The notes: generated from the letters alone by a model not told the origin. 64,000 nt of DNA from Vanilla planifolia (GCA_023846275.1 CM043868.1:4049153-4113152); one strand, 5' to 3'. Counted from the first letter of the stretch, positions 37,702-50,474 are shown. Numbers and translations: made by a program.

Positions 37702-38019
37702 ATGGAGAAGTTGGGGCTTCTCTTTTGCATCCAGCTCCTCTTGCTCTCCTTCTTACTATCTTCTTTAGTTCCAATCTGTGTTCATATGTCTAGCCAAGGT
37801 CACAAGCTTTACTCTCAACTGTTGTACCTTTCTTAAAGTAACATCTTACAAACGGATTTATTGTTGACGTCTATCTGATATGCAGACATCATCGGAGGAA
37901 GGAGGATGCTTGGAGGTAGAACTGGATTTAGTCCACCGACGCCTGCTGCAAACGAATATAAACACAATTTCCCACCAGAGGATGGACGTTGGATTGGCTC
38001 TCCACCTCCAGCTATATAG
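37702..38019 (+). CDS. Small secreted peptide precursor, copy 2
   Basis: Exons 37702-37798 and 37886-38019 join through an 87-bp phase-1 intron (GTCACA...TATGCAG) to give 76 aa. Residues 1 to about 25 (MEKLGLLFCI, then QLLLLSFLLSSLVP) form a signal peptide. Exon 2 encodes IIGGRRMLGGRTGFSPPTPA, then ANEYKHNFPPED, and ends IGSPPPAI. Against copy 1 at 9453, MEKL, GRRMLGGRTG, SPP-x-PA-x-N-xx-KH, PP-x-D and IGSP-x-P are kept, while linker residues vary. That pattern suggests selection on short segments. Both splice sites and frames are intact in both copies, although the region is otherwise repeat relics. It is likely an extracellular peptide ligand or defence peptide precursor. Family unknown; a PSY-like or CEP-like origin is only a weak resemblance. 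Confidence 0.78.
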
Positions 38020-39110
38020 CACAGACGAAATCAAGCTTGTCGAGTTTCAACAGAGGTCAGAGAGTTTGTTTGCCTTGTTCAACTGTGTTAAGGGTCTAAA
38101 TTGCATCCATATGTGATTAATTCATCTTTTTGTAGGATTTTGTGTTAGTTGTGTTTGCCCTATGCAGTTAATTAGGTGTACAGATCCTAAAAGCTTTGAC
38201 CATATGGTATCTACTGTTCCACTGTACATATCTACGAAGCTTAAACAAGCACCAAATATTGAGAAGTAATTAAAGTTGTCAACCTGCTCGTTGCTCGTTT
38301 GGCCTCCGCAACTTCGCAACAAAGCTTTTAGTTGGTCAAAGTTGGAGAGCTGTTATCGTTATAAATTTATGTATCATTCATTATCATATTTTCAAGCTTC
38401 ATTTTAAAAATTTTTACTTTTCAAATACAACAATATAATAATCTCATCAAATTTTTTTTATTCTATAAAGTTTTGAAAAGACAAACTCATAAACAGGTAT
38501 AAATGCCATGTTTAATTTCAACGGCAATATCTTTTTGGAATTTGAAATGTGAAACTTGATTTTTTTTGGGATCTCAAAGCCAGTGAATTGGTGAATGTGA
38601 AGATGGCCAGTGAGTGGAATAACAATGCTACCTGAAAATACATGTAAATAAATAAATAATTTGCTTGGTTGCTCCGAGAACCAATCTATTGACTATTTTT
38701 TTTTGCACTTCGTCAAGATCTTAAACAACATTAAGTATATAGTAAAATTAGTATTACGCCTGCACATGCATATCAACCAGAAAAATTATCCTCTTCAAAC
38801 AAAAAAAAAAACCAGAAAAATTATGTTTAATATTAGATACTAAAATGCTAAGTTTGATAATTAAGTTCACTTCATGAAAGCTAATTGTGAATGCAGGGAA
38901 GTGCTGCATTAAGAATTTTGCCCATGTTAAATGATTAGTTCAAAATGTTGGGTTGCTGACGAAAAAGTAGCAATGCTATTGCTTGAGTTTGACGCTAATG
39001 TACTGTAACATAATTTATTGTCCCTAATATGAAATATTTCTTTCCAGAGATAGCTAACAAAAATTGATTCTCTATTCTGAACAATTGATTTTGGAAATTT
39101 TTGATATTTA
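38020..39110. other. 3' flank of peptide gene 2
   Basis: Likely 3' UTR for the first few hundred bases, which are less AT-rich than the rest, then AT-rich spacer. The open frames at 38122-38322 (- strand) and 38661-38843 have no family features. I see no second gene. Confidence 0.4.
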
Positions 39111-39454
39111 ACAAAAATTTCTGCAGTAAAATTAGCTTGGTGAGCTCTAAAATTTGGAGAGAACTGGGGCGGACTTGGAAGCCATTTTTCAGATTGCAGA
39201 AGGCATGCTCGGCTTCAATAATCCATATAAAAGATTTCTTTTGAAGCAGGGAGGTTACAGCAGTAACAATAAATGCATAATTTTTGACAAATCAATGGCA
39301 GTGACCTGATAATCCCAAAAGGCTATGACGTTGTTTAAGATTCTTTTGAACAATGCAAGATGATATACAATGAATCTTGTCAACGTCTTGATAAGAGGGC
39401 TCCTAATTTTATCAAGGAGGTATAATTGTTTTGGACTAATGAAGGAAAACTCAA

Positions 39455-39505
39455 AAGTGGATATCGGTTAATGTGAGAGGCCTCAACTATATAATAAGGA
39501 AGAAA
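39455..39505 (+). pseudogene. Possible LINE endonuclease start remnant
   Basis: The frame reads KWISVNVRGLNYIIRKK. This resembles the first beta strand of plant LINE (L1-type) endonuclease, usually 'MKI(I/L)SWNVRGL....KR'. The conserved Trp after Ser is replaced. No downstream endonuclease or RT motifs could be followed, so this is tentative. Confidence 0.25.
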
Positions 39506-39509
39506 TTTT

Positions 39510-41425
39510 TGTGATTGTTATCTCTCTCTCTTCGTCAAGGCATCATATCTTAATTTTTATCAACTCTCAAGAAGTATTCATGAAACATTGTATTAAACAC
39601 ATAGCAACTTGTTTAATTTTGGAGTCTTCTTCAGCTCTATTTCTATCTCATAAAACCAGAATACCTCCTATTAAATAGTGAGATCCATTTGTATTGGACA
39701 ATGTAGTTACAATTTTTGAGATCTTTCAAAACAATGACTTTTCACTAATTTGGGAAGGGGGTCATGTAAAAATCTCATCTTGCTTCTCTCATCTTTTCTT
39801 TTTTCTTTCTTATAACTCTTTCATGAGCTCTCTTTGATCATGAGTAGGTGGTAAATCCCTATTAAGAAAAAGATACTCATGATAATAAATATTGAAATAT
39901 CAAATTTTGGTATCTTAGTATTTGTTGTTGAATGACTTCATTCCCTAAAGCATCTTCCTCTCTCAATCAAGTGTAATTCACTTTTACACTCAAGCCATCC
40001 TTCCATGAGTAGATGTTGGTACTAATAAATGCCAAGAAAAGATGTTTCATGCCATCTCATGACTCATCATTGAGCAAAACAAACAAAGAAAGCTCCTTCT
40101 CTAGCCCTTCCTTGTGCCTCATGATTGTTTACCCTTGTAATTAAAGCCATTCTAGTTTTGCATCACCTTCCCTTATTACAATCACTAGAGGTAGTCTTTT
40201 TGGTGACACAATAACCAAGTCCAACCTAGTCCTAATACCCACACCAAAAATTTTGAGTTTGGTGATTTTAGGCAATACAAGCTTTGTACCTCATGATCTT
40301 ATCATTCCTCTTCATGCTCCATGTGCCTCTACTCACCCCACCTCTATGAAGAGGAAAGTTTGGCAACTATTATTCATACACTACCATTTGAGTGAGGATA
40401 AGAACAAGGGGATTGACCATCATCTTTTATCTAAGAGATCCTTCTAATGGAGATGTTAAAAATGAAGTTTTATTTGATTAAATACCTTTTATAGGGACAA
40501 GAGCCTTGACTTTCACTAAGAGTTATACGTAAAGATGGCATAGTACATAAGGTCCCTTATGAAATTTGTTCTCCTTAGGCATTTGATTTTCCTCTTTGAA
40601 ATGCTTTTATGGGACAGTTAGGATTGGGTTCTTACTTCTATTAGCCATGAATTTGGTGAATTGTTTAACTAAGTCATTCAAAGTCACTTTTATCTTATCT
40701 TATCTATTAGATGAAGCTTCAATTTCATAATGTAATGTATCCATCTCATTTATAAAGACTTCTATATATTTAGTGTTGTTTTGTCTTGGTGGCATAGCAA
40801 TTTAAGCTAGATGTTCAAGTGATATCAAAAGAGAAAAAATATTTTTCTTACTTATAATAATTAAAATTTTTTAAATAATAAAGAACTAGATTAACAAAAA
40901 AAATCCAAATAAGGATCAATATAAAGTATCAGTTATGCAAAGATAATGCAATTCTTTTAACAAAAGTTCAATAGCAGAAGTTAACGAATAGCTCAAGTTT
41001 GCTAGAGAAAAAATTAAAGTCACCCTGCTGCAAAAACCTTTGGAATCTTAAATAGTTAGTTTGTACTCTAGGAGGGCTTAAGTTATTAAGTGAATCACTC
41101 CAATGGTGGTCACTTGAAGACGTTAGGTAGATCGGGTTATTTTTAGTTTAAACATTTGATGTGAAATATAACTAAATATTTTTCCCACTCATTTTAGTTG
41201 CAACTAAATATGCTATCATCCTTGTTTTCATAGAAAATAAAATAGTCATAAAAGGAAATTATAGCTAGATTTTCACATTCTTACCTCATTTAGTAGCTTT
41301 GTTGTCTTATAGTCCCTTCAAATTCAAATACCTTTAAATTTTATCCCTTTTAATATGGTTAATCATTTGAGTTCTTGGATCATCTTCTAGATTTGGAATA
41401 GTGGATAAGACATAATGAAACCATT
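39510..41425. other. Decayed repeat DNA, no gene
   Basis: The region holds C- and T-rich stretches (39940-40450) and a 64-aa frame at 40253-40447 with no recognisable domain. On the - strand it would be the internal part of the element whose primer binding site lies at 41426, but I found no protein motif in it. Confidence 0.35.
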
Positions 41426-41437
41426 GCTCCAATACCA
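41426..41437 (-). promoter_or_regulatory. Primer binding site, tRNA-Met type
   Basis: The - strand reads TGGTATTGGAGC, 10 of 12 matches to TGGTATCAGAGC, the primer binding site used by many plant LTR retrotransposons. The LTR would lie to its right, starting near 41439. Confidence 0.55.
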
Positions 41438-41699
41438 CTGGTGGTATTGTTTGTCTAAAAGAAGGAAAAGAAGAGTCAATCATTTAGGTTCCCTTTATAG
41501 AGTTAGAAAAGGGAGGAAATAAGGAAGAGATTTGCGGATAGAGTGAGAGAGATAAGATAGTATGTAGAGAGATGAGAAAGGGGTAATAGATAGAAAGATG
41601 AGAGAGAAATGACAAAAAGAAGGACTATAAGTAGAGATAGTTGTGATAAATCATGAGAAAAGAAGCAAGTGAAGGGTAGAGAGGAGAGAAAAAAGATGA

Positions 41700-42650
41700 A
41701 AATGAGGTGATGGGGTCATTACACCTCTTAGATTGGCTAGCATAGGTAGGACCTTTAGATGACCAAAGTATGTTTCTTTTTCTCTTAATTGGCAAAGTGT
41801 GTTTAAATTAATTGGCTAAGCTAGCTTTGATTGTTGGTTATGCATAAGATAGAATCAAGGATAGCTTAATCTAGGTATGACCTTTTATGCTCTTAACTTA
41901 ACCCAAACAATGAGTTAGATGCTTAGTTGGCTTACAAATCCCTAAAATTTAGGAATCAAGGTTGTAGCATGGCATAAAGAATTGAAACTCAAATTGTTCA
42001 TTATGCATGCTTAATTAAGAAATATTGAGTGAAACCCTTAGTTGTAATTCTCATAGACACCTTTATTTAGGAAGTTAGGGGAACCTACCACTCAAGTATG
42101 TTATGAGGTAATTTTCCATGAGGGATATGCAAGGGTAGCAATGAGAAATAAGGAGGAAACCTTAACCAAAAATATTCTCAAAGTTCCTTAAATGTAGGAG
42201 TCTTGATTAGCTAGTTATATGAGGTTTATATAAGGCATTTTTTTAGAGTTTAAAATCCCTAGCTATGAAAGGAAGGGATACCAAGGAAGAATCCAAGCTA
42301 TGATCAAGAAAAAAGAGGAGAATATTGTAAACCTAAGGAGAAGAAGGAGACTTGTCCATTAGAGTAAACCACTACGTAGCTCAAGAGGTAGAATGAACCT
42401 CAAGATTACGGACATAAACTAGATACATGCTACATTAAAAATTTAGTATTTTAATAAAGAATACATGAAATTAAGCTTTGTTAGTATCATGATAAACATT
42501 GTCATATTTCCTTCATACAAAAACCTTAACTTAGAGTTATTGATGTAAATTATGATGTAAGAACCAAATCATGACATTATGATTTTACTATAACTAAAAT
42601 CATGCATAATGAAAGATTAATGTTGTGGTCCTCACTTACTTTCAACCCTG
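41700..42650 (+). repeat. Repeat family D, copy 1 (LTR-like)
   Basis: Aligns with 51200-51800. Shared landmarks are AGGAAGGGATACCAAGGAAG (similar to AGGAAGGATGGAAGCTAAG), AAGCTATGATCAAGAAAAAAGAGG (similar to AAGCTAGGAACATGGAAAAGAAG), then TAGAT(A)CATG and TTTGTTAG. Copy 2 directly follows a gypsy pol end, so D is probably the LTR of that element. The purine-rich 41520-41710 stretch has GAGAGA runs. Confidence 0.5.
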
Positions 42651-42659
42651 ACTAGGATT

Positions 42660-43335
42660 ACTTGAATACATATCCTTATTTAAGGTTTAAATTTCAAAAA
42701 TTATGTATTTAAATTTTAAATTTTAGGCATTTAAATTATAAATATAGGACATTCAAATTTCAAATCTAAGATTTTTTGATTTTACATCCTCAAAGCTCTC
42801 TTGATCTATCAAATAAGTTAAGTCTAAGACAACTAAGTCAAATAGTTGGGTTAATTCTTTTTTAATTTCTTACACTTAACAAAACCCAATCCTTTTGGTT
42901 GCACTTGATTAAGACCTAAATCTTCCTTAGCCTTCTTTTAGACTAGGATTCTTACAAGAAAACTTAATAGCTCACTAACCTTGGAGGCCACCTAAGGTCC
43001 TTTATTAAGTCTCTCCTTGCAATTTAAAGTCCATGAATGAGTGTTACACTTAACCCATGGAACTACCCAGGGCTTTCAACCCCTTTTACCATAGCAAAAT
43101 CTTGACTATGGTTTGGCTTTTCATGTAGAAAAATCTTTACAAGCTCTATGTAATGCTTAATAGTAAAACAAAAAATACTTATCATGTGGCTTTTAAGTTA
43201 AACTTTTTCTCTTACCAATCCCAAATAAGATTATCGCTTGACTCTAGCCTTCTTTTAGGGCTTAATCAAGACTCCTAAGCTTATTTTACAAGAAACTTGA
43301 GAGCTCTCCCACTTTTTAAAGCTATATGATGTGTC
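42660..43335 (+). repeat. Repeat family A fragment, copy 2
   Basis: Shows the family A series of near-repeats ATTTAAATTTTAAATT, GGACATTCAAATTT and TCTAAGATTTTT, then CCTTAGCCTTCTT, CTCACTAACCTTGGAGGCCAC and TCTCTCCTTGCA. These appear in the same order at 49450-49850 and 57050-57200. Confidence 0.65.
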
Positions 43336-45200
43336 TATAAGTTGTTCTCACTCTAAGCCCTTAATAACAGACATTCTTTTTTGAGTCACAAAGATAGAAG
43401 TTGAAGTATGAGAATTTAATAAACTAAGAAGAAAAAAAGAAAATAGAGTTTTTGTCATAGTATGATTGAATTCTCTAAGAAATATTTCTTCAAGAAGTTT
43501 TAATTTATAAAGTTCTAAATTCATAAAGTTCTAAATTATGGAGTTCTAAATTACAAATTTTTTAATTTTAAAGTTTTAAATTAGTTCATATATTATTATT
43601 ATCCCTTTATATAAAGATTTAGATAAATAATTTTTTTTACAAAAATATAATATTTTAATTTCTAAACATTTGATTTTTTCTTAAATATAGAAGTTTACAA
43701 ATTTTGAAAATTGAATGTCATAACAAATCCTTTCAATAGAATATTTAATTTCTTATGTACCATTTTTGTCTCCGTTATATCAAATTCTTTGTCTTTCTTG
43801 AACTTTTCTAAAAATAGTTAAAGATGTAATTTCCATATTTCTATTATATGCATCTTGACTTCTTGTAGTGATCATAATATTTTTGAGTTCTACTCTTAAG
43901 ACTATTATTAGTTTTGATTATAATATATTTTTTTTTGAGAATATTCTTTTTTTATCCCTAATTTTTTGGACTTATACTTAGAATTTTTGATATTTTGTCC
44001 TTCTAGGTTTTTCCTTTCATAGTCAATATTTTTTTTGATAGCCATTACAAATTTGTAAACTTTTTTAAAGATTCAATATGTATTCCCAAACTCATAATTT
44101 TTTGTTGAAATTCTATGAAATATTCTTGCATAATTTTTCCTTAGTAGTGTTATACACTATGCCATTTTCTCTACCTTTATCCATATAACTCATGTGATAA
44201 AATTCTTCTCTAACTAATTTTATAGATTAGCTCTATGTCATTATTGTAATTGTGATAGTTCTTAAGTGAGTGTTCTATTAAATTAATGCATGACTCATCA
44301 TTTTTAATTAAGTATATGCACTTGATCTATTGATGAATAATTATACAAAGAGAAATATGTTCTAATTACTCTAACTTAGTATCTAATTTTCTTACATCCA
44401 CTATACCATCATAGAGTAGTAAACAAATTGTAGCATCTACCTTGAAAGTTTGTTGTCGATTCTTGTGCATTTAAAGGATAAGATTAATTTCATCATCATA
44501 TTAATCTCTAATTATCTCAAGATTACTTCTTGACTTAGAATTTCTCTTAATAAGTGTATTTTCTTTTCATGGTTGTACTTTGGATCCATCATAAGAAGAG
44601 ATTGGAATTTTAATACCATTATTATAACACTAACATTTGTTGGGTTAATAGAACTATTTGTGTCTCCAAACTTGATAGTGAAATACTCAGTATAGCCACA
44701 TCGACTACAATCTCCTCAATCTCTTGATTCTCTTTTAGGGCTTGAATAATTTTCTTCTTTACTCATGCCATTAACATTGAATTGAAGTACTTTAATACCC
44801 AAATATTTTAATTTATCTACGTGGTGCTCTTACACTGAGCCCTTGATAACAAGCCTTCTTTTTTGAGTTGTAATAATGGAAGTTGAAGTGTGAGATTGGT
44901 AAAGAACTAATGAAGAAAAAAATGAGAAGAGGGTTTTTGACACAAGGAGATCGAATTTCTCAAGATATTTTTTTAAGAATTTTTTAATTCATGAAGTTAT
45001 GAGTTTATAGGGTTTTAAAATATAGAGTTTTCAATTACATATTTTCAAATTTCAAAATTTTGAATTATTTCATACATCATTCTTACTTTTTTATATAGAG
45101 ATTTATATATAATATTTTATTTAAAAATACATAATATTTTAATTTCAAGCATGAAAATGTAATTTTTTGCTGAATATAAAATTCCATAAATTTTGCATCG
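43335..45200 (-). mobile_element. Short element with direct terminal repeats
   Basis: Segments 43335-43745 and 44820-45200 are direct repeats of about 400 bp. Both run: CTAAGCCCTTAATAAC or CTGAGCCCTTGATAAC; CTTTTTTGAGT; GAAGTTGAAGT; AAGAAAAAAA; TTTTTG then TCTC(T)AAGA; and AATTCAT-AAGTT modules near the end. The roughly 1.1 kb between them carries a decayed zinc-knuckle-like motif on the - strand. Beside the right copy, 44826-44837 gives a weak primer-site match (8 of 12) on the - strand. It is probably a small LTR element with a deleted interior; class unknown. Confidence 0.5.
44690..44740 (-). pseudogene. Degenerate CCHC zinc-knuckle motif
   Basis: The - strand encodes CSRCGYTEYFTIKF, preceded by SSPKRESRD. 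It fits C-x2-C-G-x3-H-x4-C with His changed to Tyr and the last Cys to Phe. That suggests a nucleocapsid/Gag remnant inside the short element. It is a short motif, so chance cannot be excluded. Confidence 0.35.
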
Positions 45201-47900
45201 CAATAAACCCATCTATGCATGGGCGAGTTGCTACGCACATGCTAGTGCCTGTGCTAGTAGATTATTCACGCTGGGTGCTGCTTTCACATGTTGATATGCC
45301 CTACTCAAGCACGTTAACCATATTAGTGTGGTAAATTAAACTACCATGGGCATGGTAAGTGACCAATGCCTGTGCACATGTAACACGCTTTCATGGTTCG
45401 TGAAGTCATACATCCCAAATGTGAGCTAGAGTATGGTGCACTATTGCCTTTGCACTTGGTGCTTAACCAGCATGTAGTAATGCACTCTCTAGCATGCCTA
45501 TAGAGGGACATCATGCACAAGTTTCCATTTAGTTCTTGTTATATAGTGCTACTATGATAATTATCATCATTTTATGGCATCCCTTGAATTTCTCACATAT
45601 TTTGGGTATAATGAACCTTGAATTGAACTGTTAATCACCATCAAAGGCCTCTTTCAAGGCCTCTTCATACATCCCAAGCCTATAGTTGAGTCTTTTAACT
45701 CAGCCTCAAAGCTTCATTCCAGGTAATTAGCCTCATATGCTTGAGTCATATTTTTATCATATAACATAGTTAAAAACTTTCATAGATTAACATACTAAGG
45801 CTTTCTCCAATATTATCAACTTTTCTTATTTTAATTCTATACCCCTAATTTTTTTAATAAAATTGAATTCTTCTAATCCATGTAAATTGCATGCTTATAA
45901 AACACTTCCAAGAGATTATATCAATAATGTAAGCATTATAACATATTTTTCTATGTCAAGTCATTATTTTCTTTACTAAGTTTACTTTGAAATTACTAAG
46001 ATGACATCATAAGGATTCATATTAGCATCAAGATTTAGCAAGCCATCAATGTTAAGCATGTGACAAAGGGTCTCAATCAAAGATTATGGTACCTTTAAAA
46101 ATGATCATAATTTTATATTTTATTCTTAAAAGAACCTTAAAACATCATTACTACAAAACATGAATCAATTTTCGAATTCATCACAAAATTGTAAATTTAA
46201 ATTTTGCTCAGCTTGCTTTCACCTTCAAACATGAATCCAGTGCATCTAATTACATGAATACAATTTTTACATGAAAACAACTAATTATCTTCAACACAAA
46301 AAAAAAGAATTTAGAAAAGCAAGAAATATAAAGTTACATGAAAAACATTTCTAGGTTGCATACATCTCAATTTCCACCTTAATCAAGAGCCATATGATGC
46401 AAAGTTTGATACTATAATGCATACACTTCATATTCTTCATCAACTAGACAGTTATAACTTGTAAGTCATTATTGATTTTAGCTCCTACCATGCATCTCAA
46501 TTTAAGTGTGAGGCATGAGATACCAACCTTGTTAACTAAGTAGAGGTCTATAGTAATTAGAAGTCCTTCTTCTTTACAAACCAAGATTGCAAAAATTCCC
46601 CTTATTCTTCTTTGCTTTTGGCTTACTTGGCTCTCTTCATAGGTCTCTTTAGGTATTTGATGTTATGTTTTACTAAAAATGTCAGCCTTAATCATAACCT
46701 AAAACTTATATAGTTATTCAATCAATCCTTTAATTAAAGGATATTAGTTGGCCAACTAGGATATCTCTACCCATATGCTTATATTTAAGGATTCAAGCAT
46801 TATTGAGTTTTACTTAGTCTTACTCCTCTTTTTCTTTAACTAGCTCTATTCAAGTAATTTGCAACCCTTAGACTTAGGGTAATTTAATTCCCAATGGTTA
46901 GGATCAAAAGCAACTCAAATATGAAACTCGATTTATTTAGCTTCTCATAATCACACTAATGTTATATCTATATCGTATTATATGATATGCTAGATGACTA
47001 TTATGGACTAATTGTTCTACTAATTATAATTGTACAATCTTGTATTCATATATGTACAATGCACTACACACAATAATCATCCTTCATAACTTAATGATTC
47101 ACTTGTGTGATCCCTCTCTTAATTAATTATACATTTAGAATTTATGTAATCATATTATGCAACACTCAACTCACCTGATTCTACTTGCTAGACTTAAAAA
47201 ATTTTCCTTCTCTTATTATTATACTTATATGATCCACACAATATTACTTAAACTATCTCTCAAGGTTTTAGAATGATGTCTTTGTATGATGGTGTGGTCA
47301 GCTTGGTATGATTAGTGGAGAAGTTTTGCATCAGTGTACACTCTCCTCTTTCTTATACTAGACCGCTCTATACAATGAATGATAATCATATTATATGATG
47401 CTAATTTTCTATCGAACATTGTTGATCTGAAAGCTTATGTCATTATTACATTTATATGATAACCATGTCATACTTGTATGACCAAAACCTTACTTTGTAG
47501 CTTGTTTACACTTGCATTCTAACTATTATTATTAGTAGAACATATTGTATAATATTGACAACCAAGCCTTAACATTTTTTTCTTTCCTCAACAATTATAT
47601 GATCATTTATCAACATATTATATAATTCTTATCAAGAATAATTAACAATGATTTAACTTTATCACTTGAATTTTATGAGAATTTAATTAATAAATTGAAA
47701 TGGAAATAACATATCTTGGCTAGCAAATTTAATTAATAATGCATTTTGATAATTACGTGAGAATAAATGTAATTACCCAACTCATGACTTACAGTTAGTT
47801 GCATTGGTATTTGCTCTAATGATTTGGTGACCTATTTGTATGGTTTTAATGTTGCATAATTTTAACACACCATACTTTTTGTAATATTTTTTATAGTGCT
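45200..47900 (+). repeat. Repeat family A, copy 3
   Basis: A GC-richer start (45200-45560, GCATG and TGCAC words) leads to ATAATGAACCTTGAATTGA, then AACTCAGCCTCAAAG. A 46150-46500 part repeats AATTT and CATCTCAA words, and 46500-47700 aligns with 59290-60450. A shared run in that last part is GATTTATTTAGC, then a series of ATATGAT words, then GATTC(A/T)CTTGTGT. A perfect palindrome GTCATACTTGTATGAC is at 47467-47482. No coding domain is visible. Confidence 0.6.
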
Positions 47901-48540
47901 ACCAAAACTATGCACCAATCAAAGTAATTGACTTGCCACTTTTTATTCACCTAGCTTAACATTCATACTAAGATTTATGATCCCCTAGTCTAATTATCAT
48001 GTTTACAACATGCCACTAAAAATGTACCATGTCTCTGTCTGAACTGGCCACTCGATTGATTTAGAAATAGGTTAAACTTAAGCTAAGTAACTTGCTAAAG
48101 TACATTGAAATATACTTTGTCCTGAAGCAACCTATATAGAAACATATCCATGCAACCCATAATATGTACAAATAACCATATGGTGTAAAAGCCATACAAA
48201 ACTTAAGTCCACACATGAAATAAATTAAAAAAACCTAAATCCAACATAGAATGTCTTATGTAGTCCAATGTCAAACATAATGAATAATAATGTTAACCCC
48301 ACTTTAACCATTGTATTAGCAACTAACTCCCTTGCAAATGATTTTAAGGGATGAACCAAGCTCAATAAAAAATCCTCTTGTCCTGGTAATAAATATACAT
48401 GTAATAATATGATTTTAAAGTAACATCATCAAGATAACAAAGAAATTGATGAAGTAACATAACCTATCAAGCTCATCATAAAGTAGGCTTATTTATGACA
48501 ACAATCTATATGATTTCATTTGCAATTAACTTGGGTTACC
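47900..48540. other. AT-rich spacer
   Basis: No recognisable structure. It may be family A tail sequence, but I could not align it with confidence. Confidence 0.35.
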
Positions 48541-49990
48541 TAAGACTACCCCAATCTATTATTCCAATTATCCTAGGGTTTTCTTAAAACTATAATATTT
48601 GATTAAGATATTTAGGGTTTCCTCAAAAGTCTACTCTATTATTTAGGCTAACGTTTGATTTTTGCCAATCTCTAATCATTTTATTTGGAGTTTTTTTACA
48701 ACCCAAGTCTACTGTCTAAGCTAACCTAATGTTCTTGTTAAACCTTAATTAGCCTATTTTGGATAATCCTCCACCATCTAGCTTTTTATGTTTGCATCTA
48801 ATTCTAGTCTCTTTTGTTGACCTAGGAGTTTGATAAGAATCTTTTATCCTATTAAAGCTAAAACTTAAGTACTCACTCTAGTTTTAAATCCTTTACATAA
48901 ACCCTTTAAATCATAATCCTTTATTCTCTAACCTAGGTTCACAAGAGTTTCATTATTAACTCTATCTTATCTCACAAAACAACTTGAGTCACTCCACACT
49001 TTCTAAAGGCCTCTTCTAAGCTACATGCACCTCTTAGATAGTCATTATGGTGTCAATCCATGATCTAAGAGCTTAATTCAAGGCTACTAATGGTCTCACC
49101 TAATAAACCATTTAGACAATATCTAAGAGAACTATCAACTAATTAATCAAGCTTAACACAACTTCTAATGAAACAATTAAGCCCATTATTCTAATATAAT
49201 GTTATCCATAGCCTAATTGAGAGCCTCACCAACTTACATGCTTATTTAAGTGTGCTAAGTTCTCACCAAGTTCTTGATATCCTTAATCTAACCTTAAATT
49301 CTATCTTTATGGTTTCCTTATACAAAAGTCAAAGTCCTTGGGAATTATATAGTCCTAATCAAGCTATTGTATGTTTAATTCATATTATCTTAACTTATCT
49401 AAGGTCCATTGAAGTTATAACTTACTGTAATGATTACTTGTGTACTTAAACTTATCCAAGGTTCAAATTTTAAAAATTAGAAATTTAAATTTCAATTCTT
49501 AGATATTCAAATTTAAAATATAGAACATTCAAATTTGAAACTTAAGACTCTTAGATTTTAATACTTAATATTCAAATTTTATACCCTAGGTTCTCTTCGT
49601 CAATCCAATAATTTTATAAACCTAGTCTATACTAACCAAGTTTATTAATAGTCTAGGTACTTTTCTTAATTCCCATTATCTAACCCTTTTTGGTACACCT
49701 AACTAAGAATTACAGCTTCCTTAGCCTTCTTCCAAAGCCAACTAAAGCCTATCTAAGTCCCCTTACAAGGATACATAAGATCCTTACTTGCCTTGGAAGC
49801 CATCTAATCTCCTCTTTGAGATCTCTCCTCGCATTCTAAGCCAATGACCATCCATCAATCTAATCTAAGACTTGTGGCCCCTTTGAATACAAAAAAATCA
49901 TAGCTAATATTTGGTTTTTCAAGTAAGGAAGTGACACAAGTTCTAGTGATGTTTAATGCTATCACGTAAAAAAACTTAGCACTAAGTTTT
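48540..49990 (+). repeat. Repeat family A fragment, copy 4
   Basis: Contains the ATTTAAATTTCAATTC, AACATTCAAATTTGAAAC and TTAGATTTTAATAC series (49470-49570), followed by CCTTAGCCTTCTTCC, CTTGCCTTGGAAGCCATC and ATCTCTCCTCGCATTC. These match copy 2 and the 57-kb copy. The open frame at 49252-49449 is a chance frame within it. Confidence 0.65.
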
Positions 49991-50474
49991 GTGATAGATT
50001 AATCATCATTATTCCTTTATTAAATTTCAATTAATTAATAATTTTTGATAACAAATATTAAATTTTCCAATATAGATAGTACAAACACAAGATTCACAAT
50101 AATATGATCTAAACATAACTTAAATTATGTCATCAATATCATTCTTGATCACAATTTGGCATACATTAATAGAATTCCTTGCAATTCAGATTTTATCAAG
50201 ATAATAGCAATTAAAGGTATCATGAAAATTCAGATTTTAAACATAAATATACACGTAAGATCTCACAACTTGTTTCATATAAAATGCTAAAATGCAAATT
50301 CATAAAATCAACAATCTAGGGATACTTCAGGCATGCATTCCATATTGCAACCGAGACACACATCATTTTATCTTTTTTCCAATTTCCACAAAAATGCATA
50401 ATGCAAGAATAAACTCAAGTATATGATTAGATTTTGCTAAGACTTGAAGTATTTATATTGAAAAAAATTATTGA

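Noticed and set aside
38122-38322. 66-codon minus-strand open frame downstream of peptide gene 2
   Set aside because: Lies antisense to the likely 3' UTR, with no domain and no paralogue beside gene 1.
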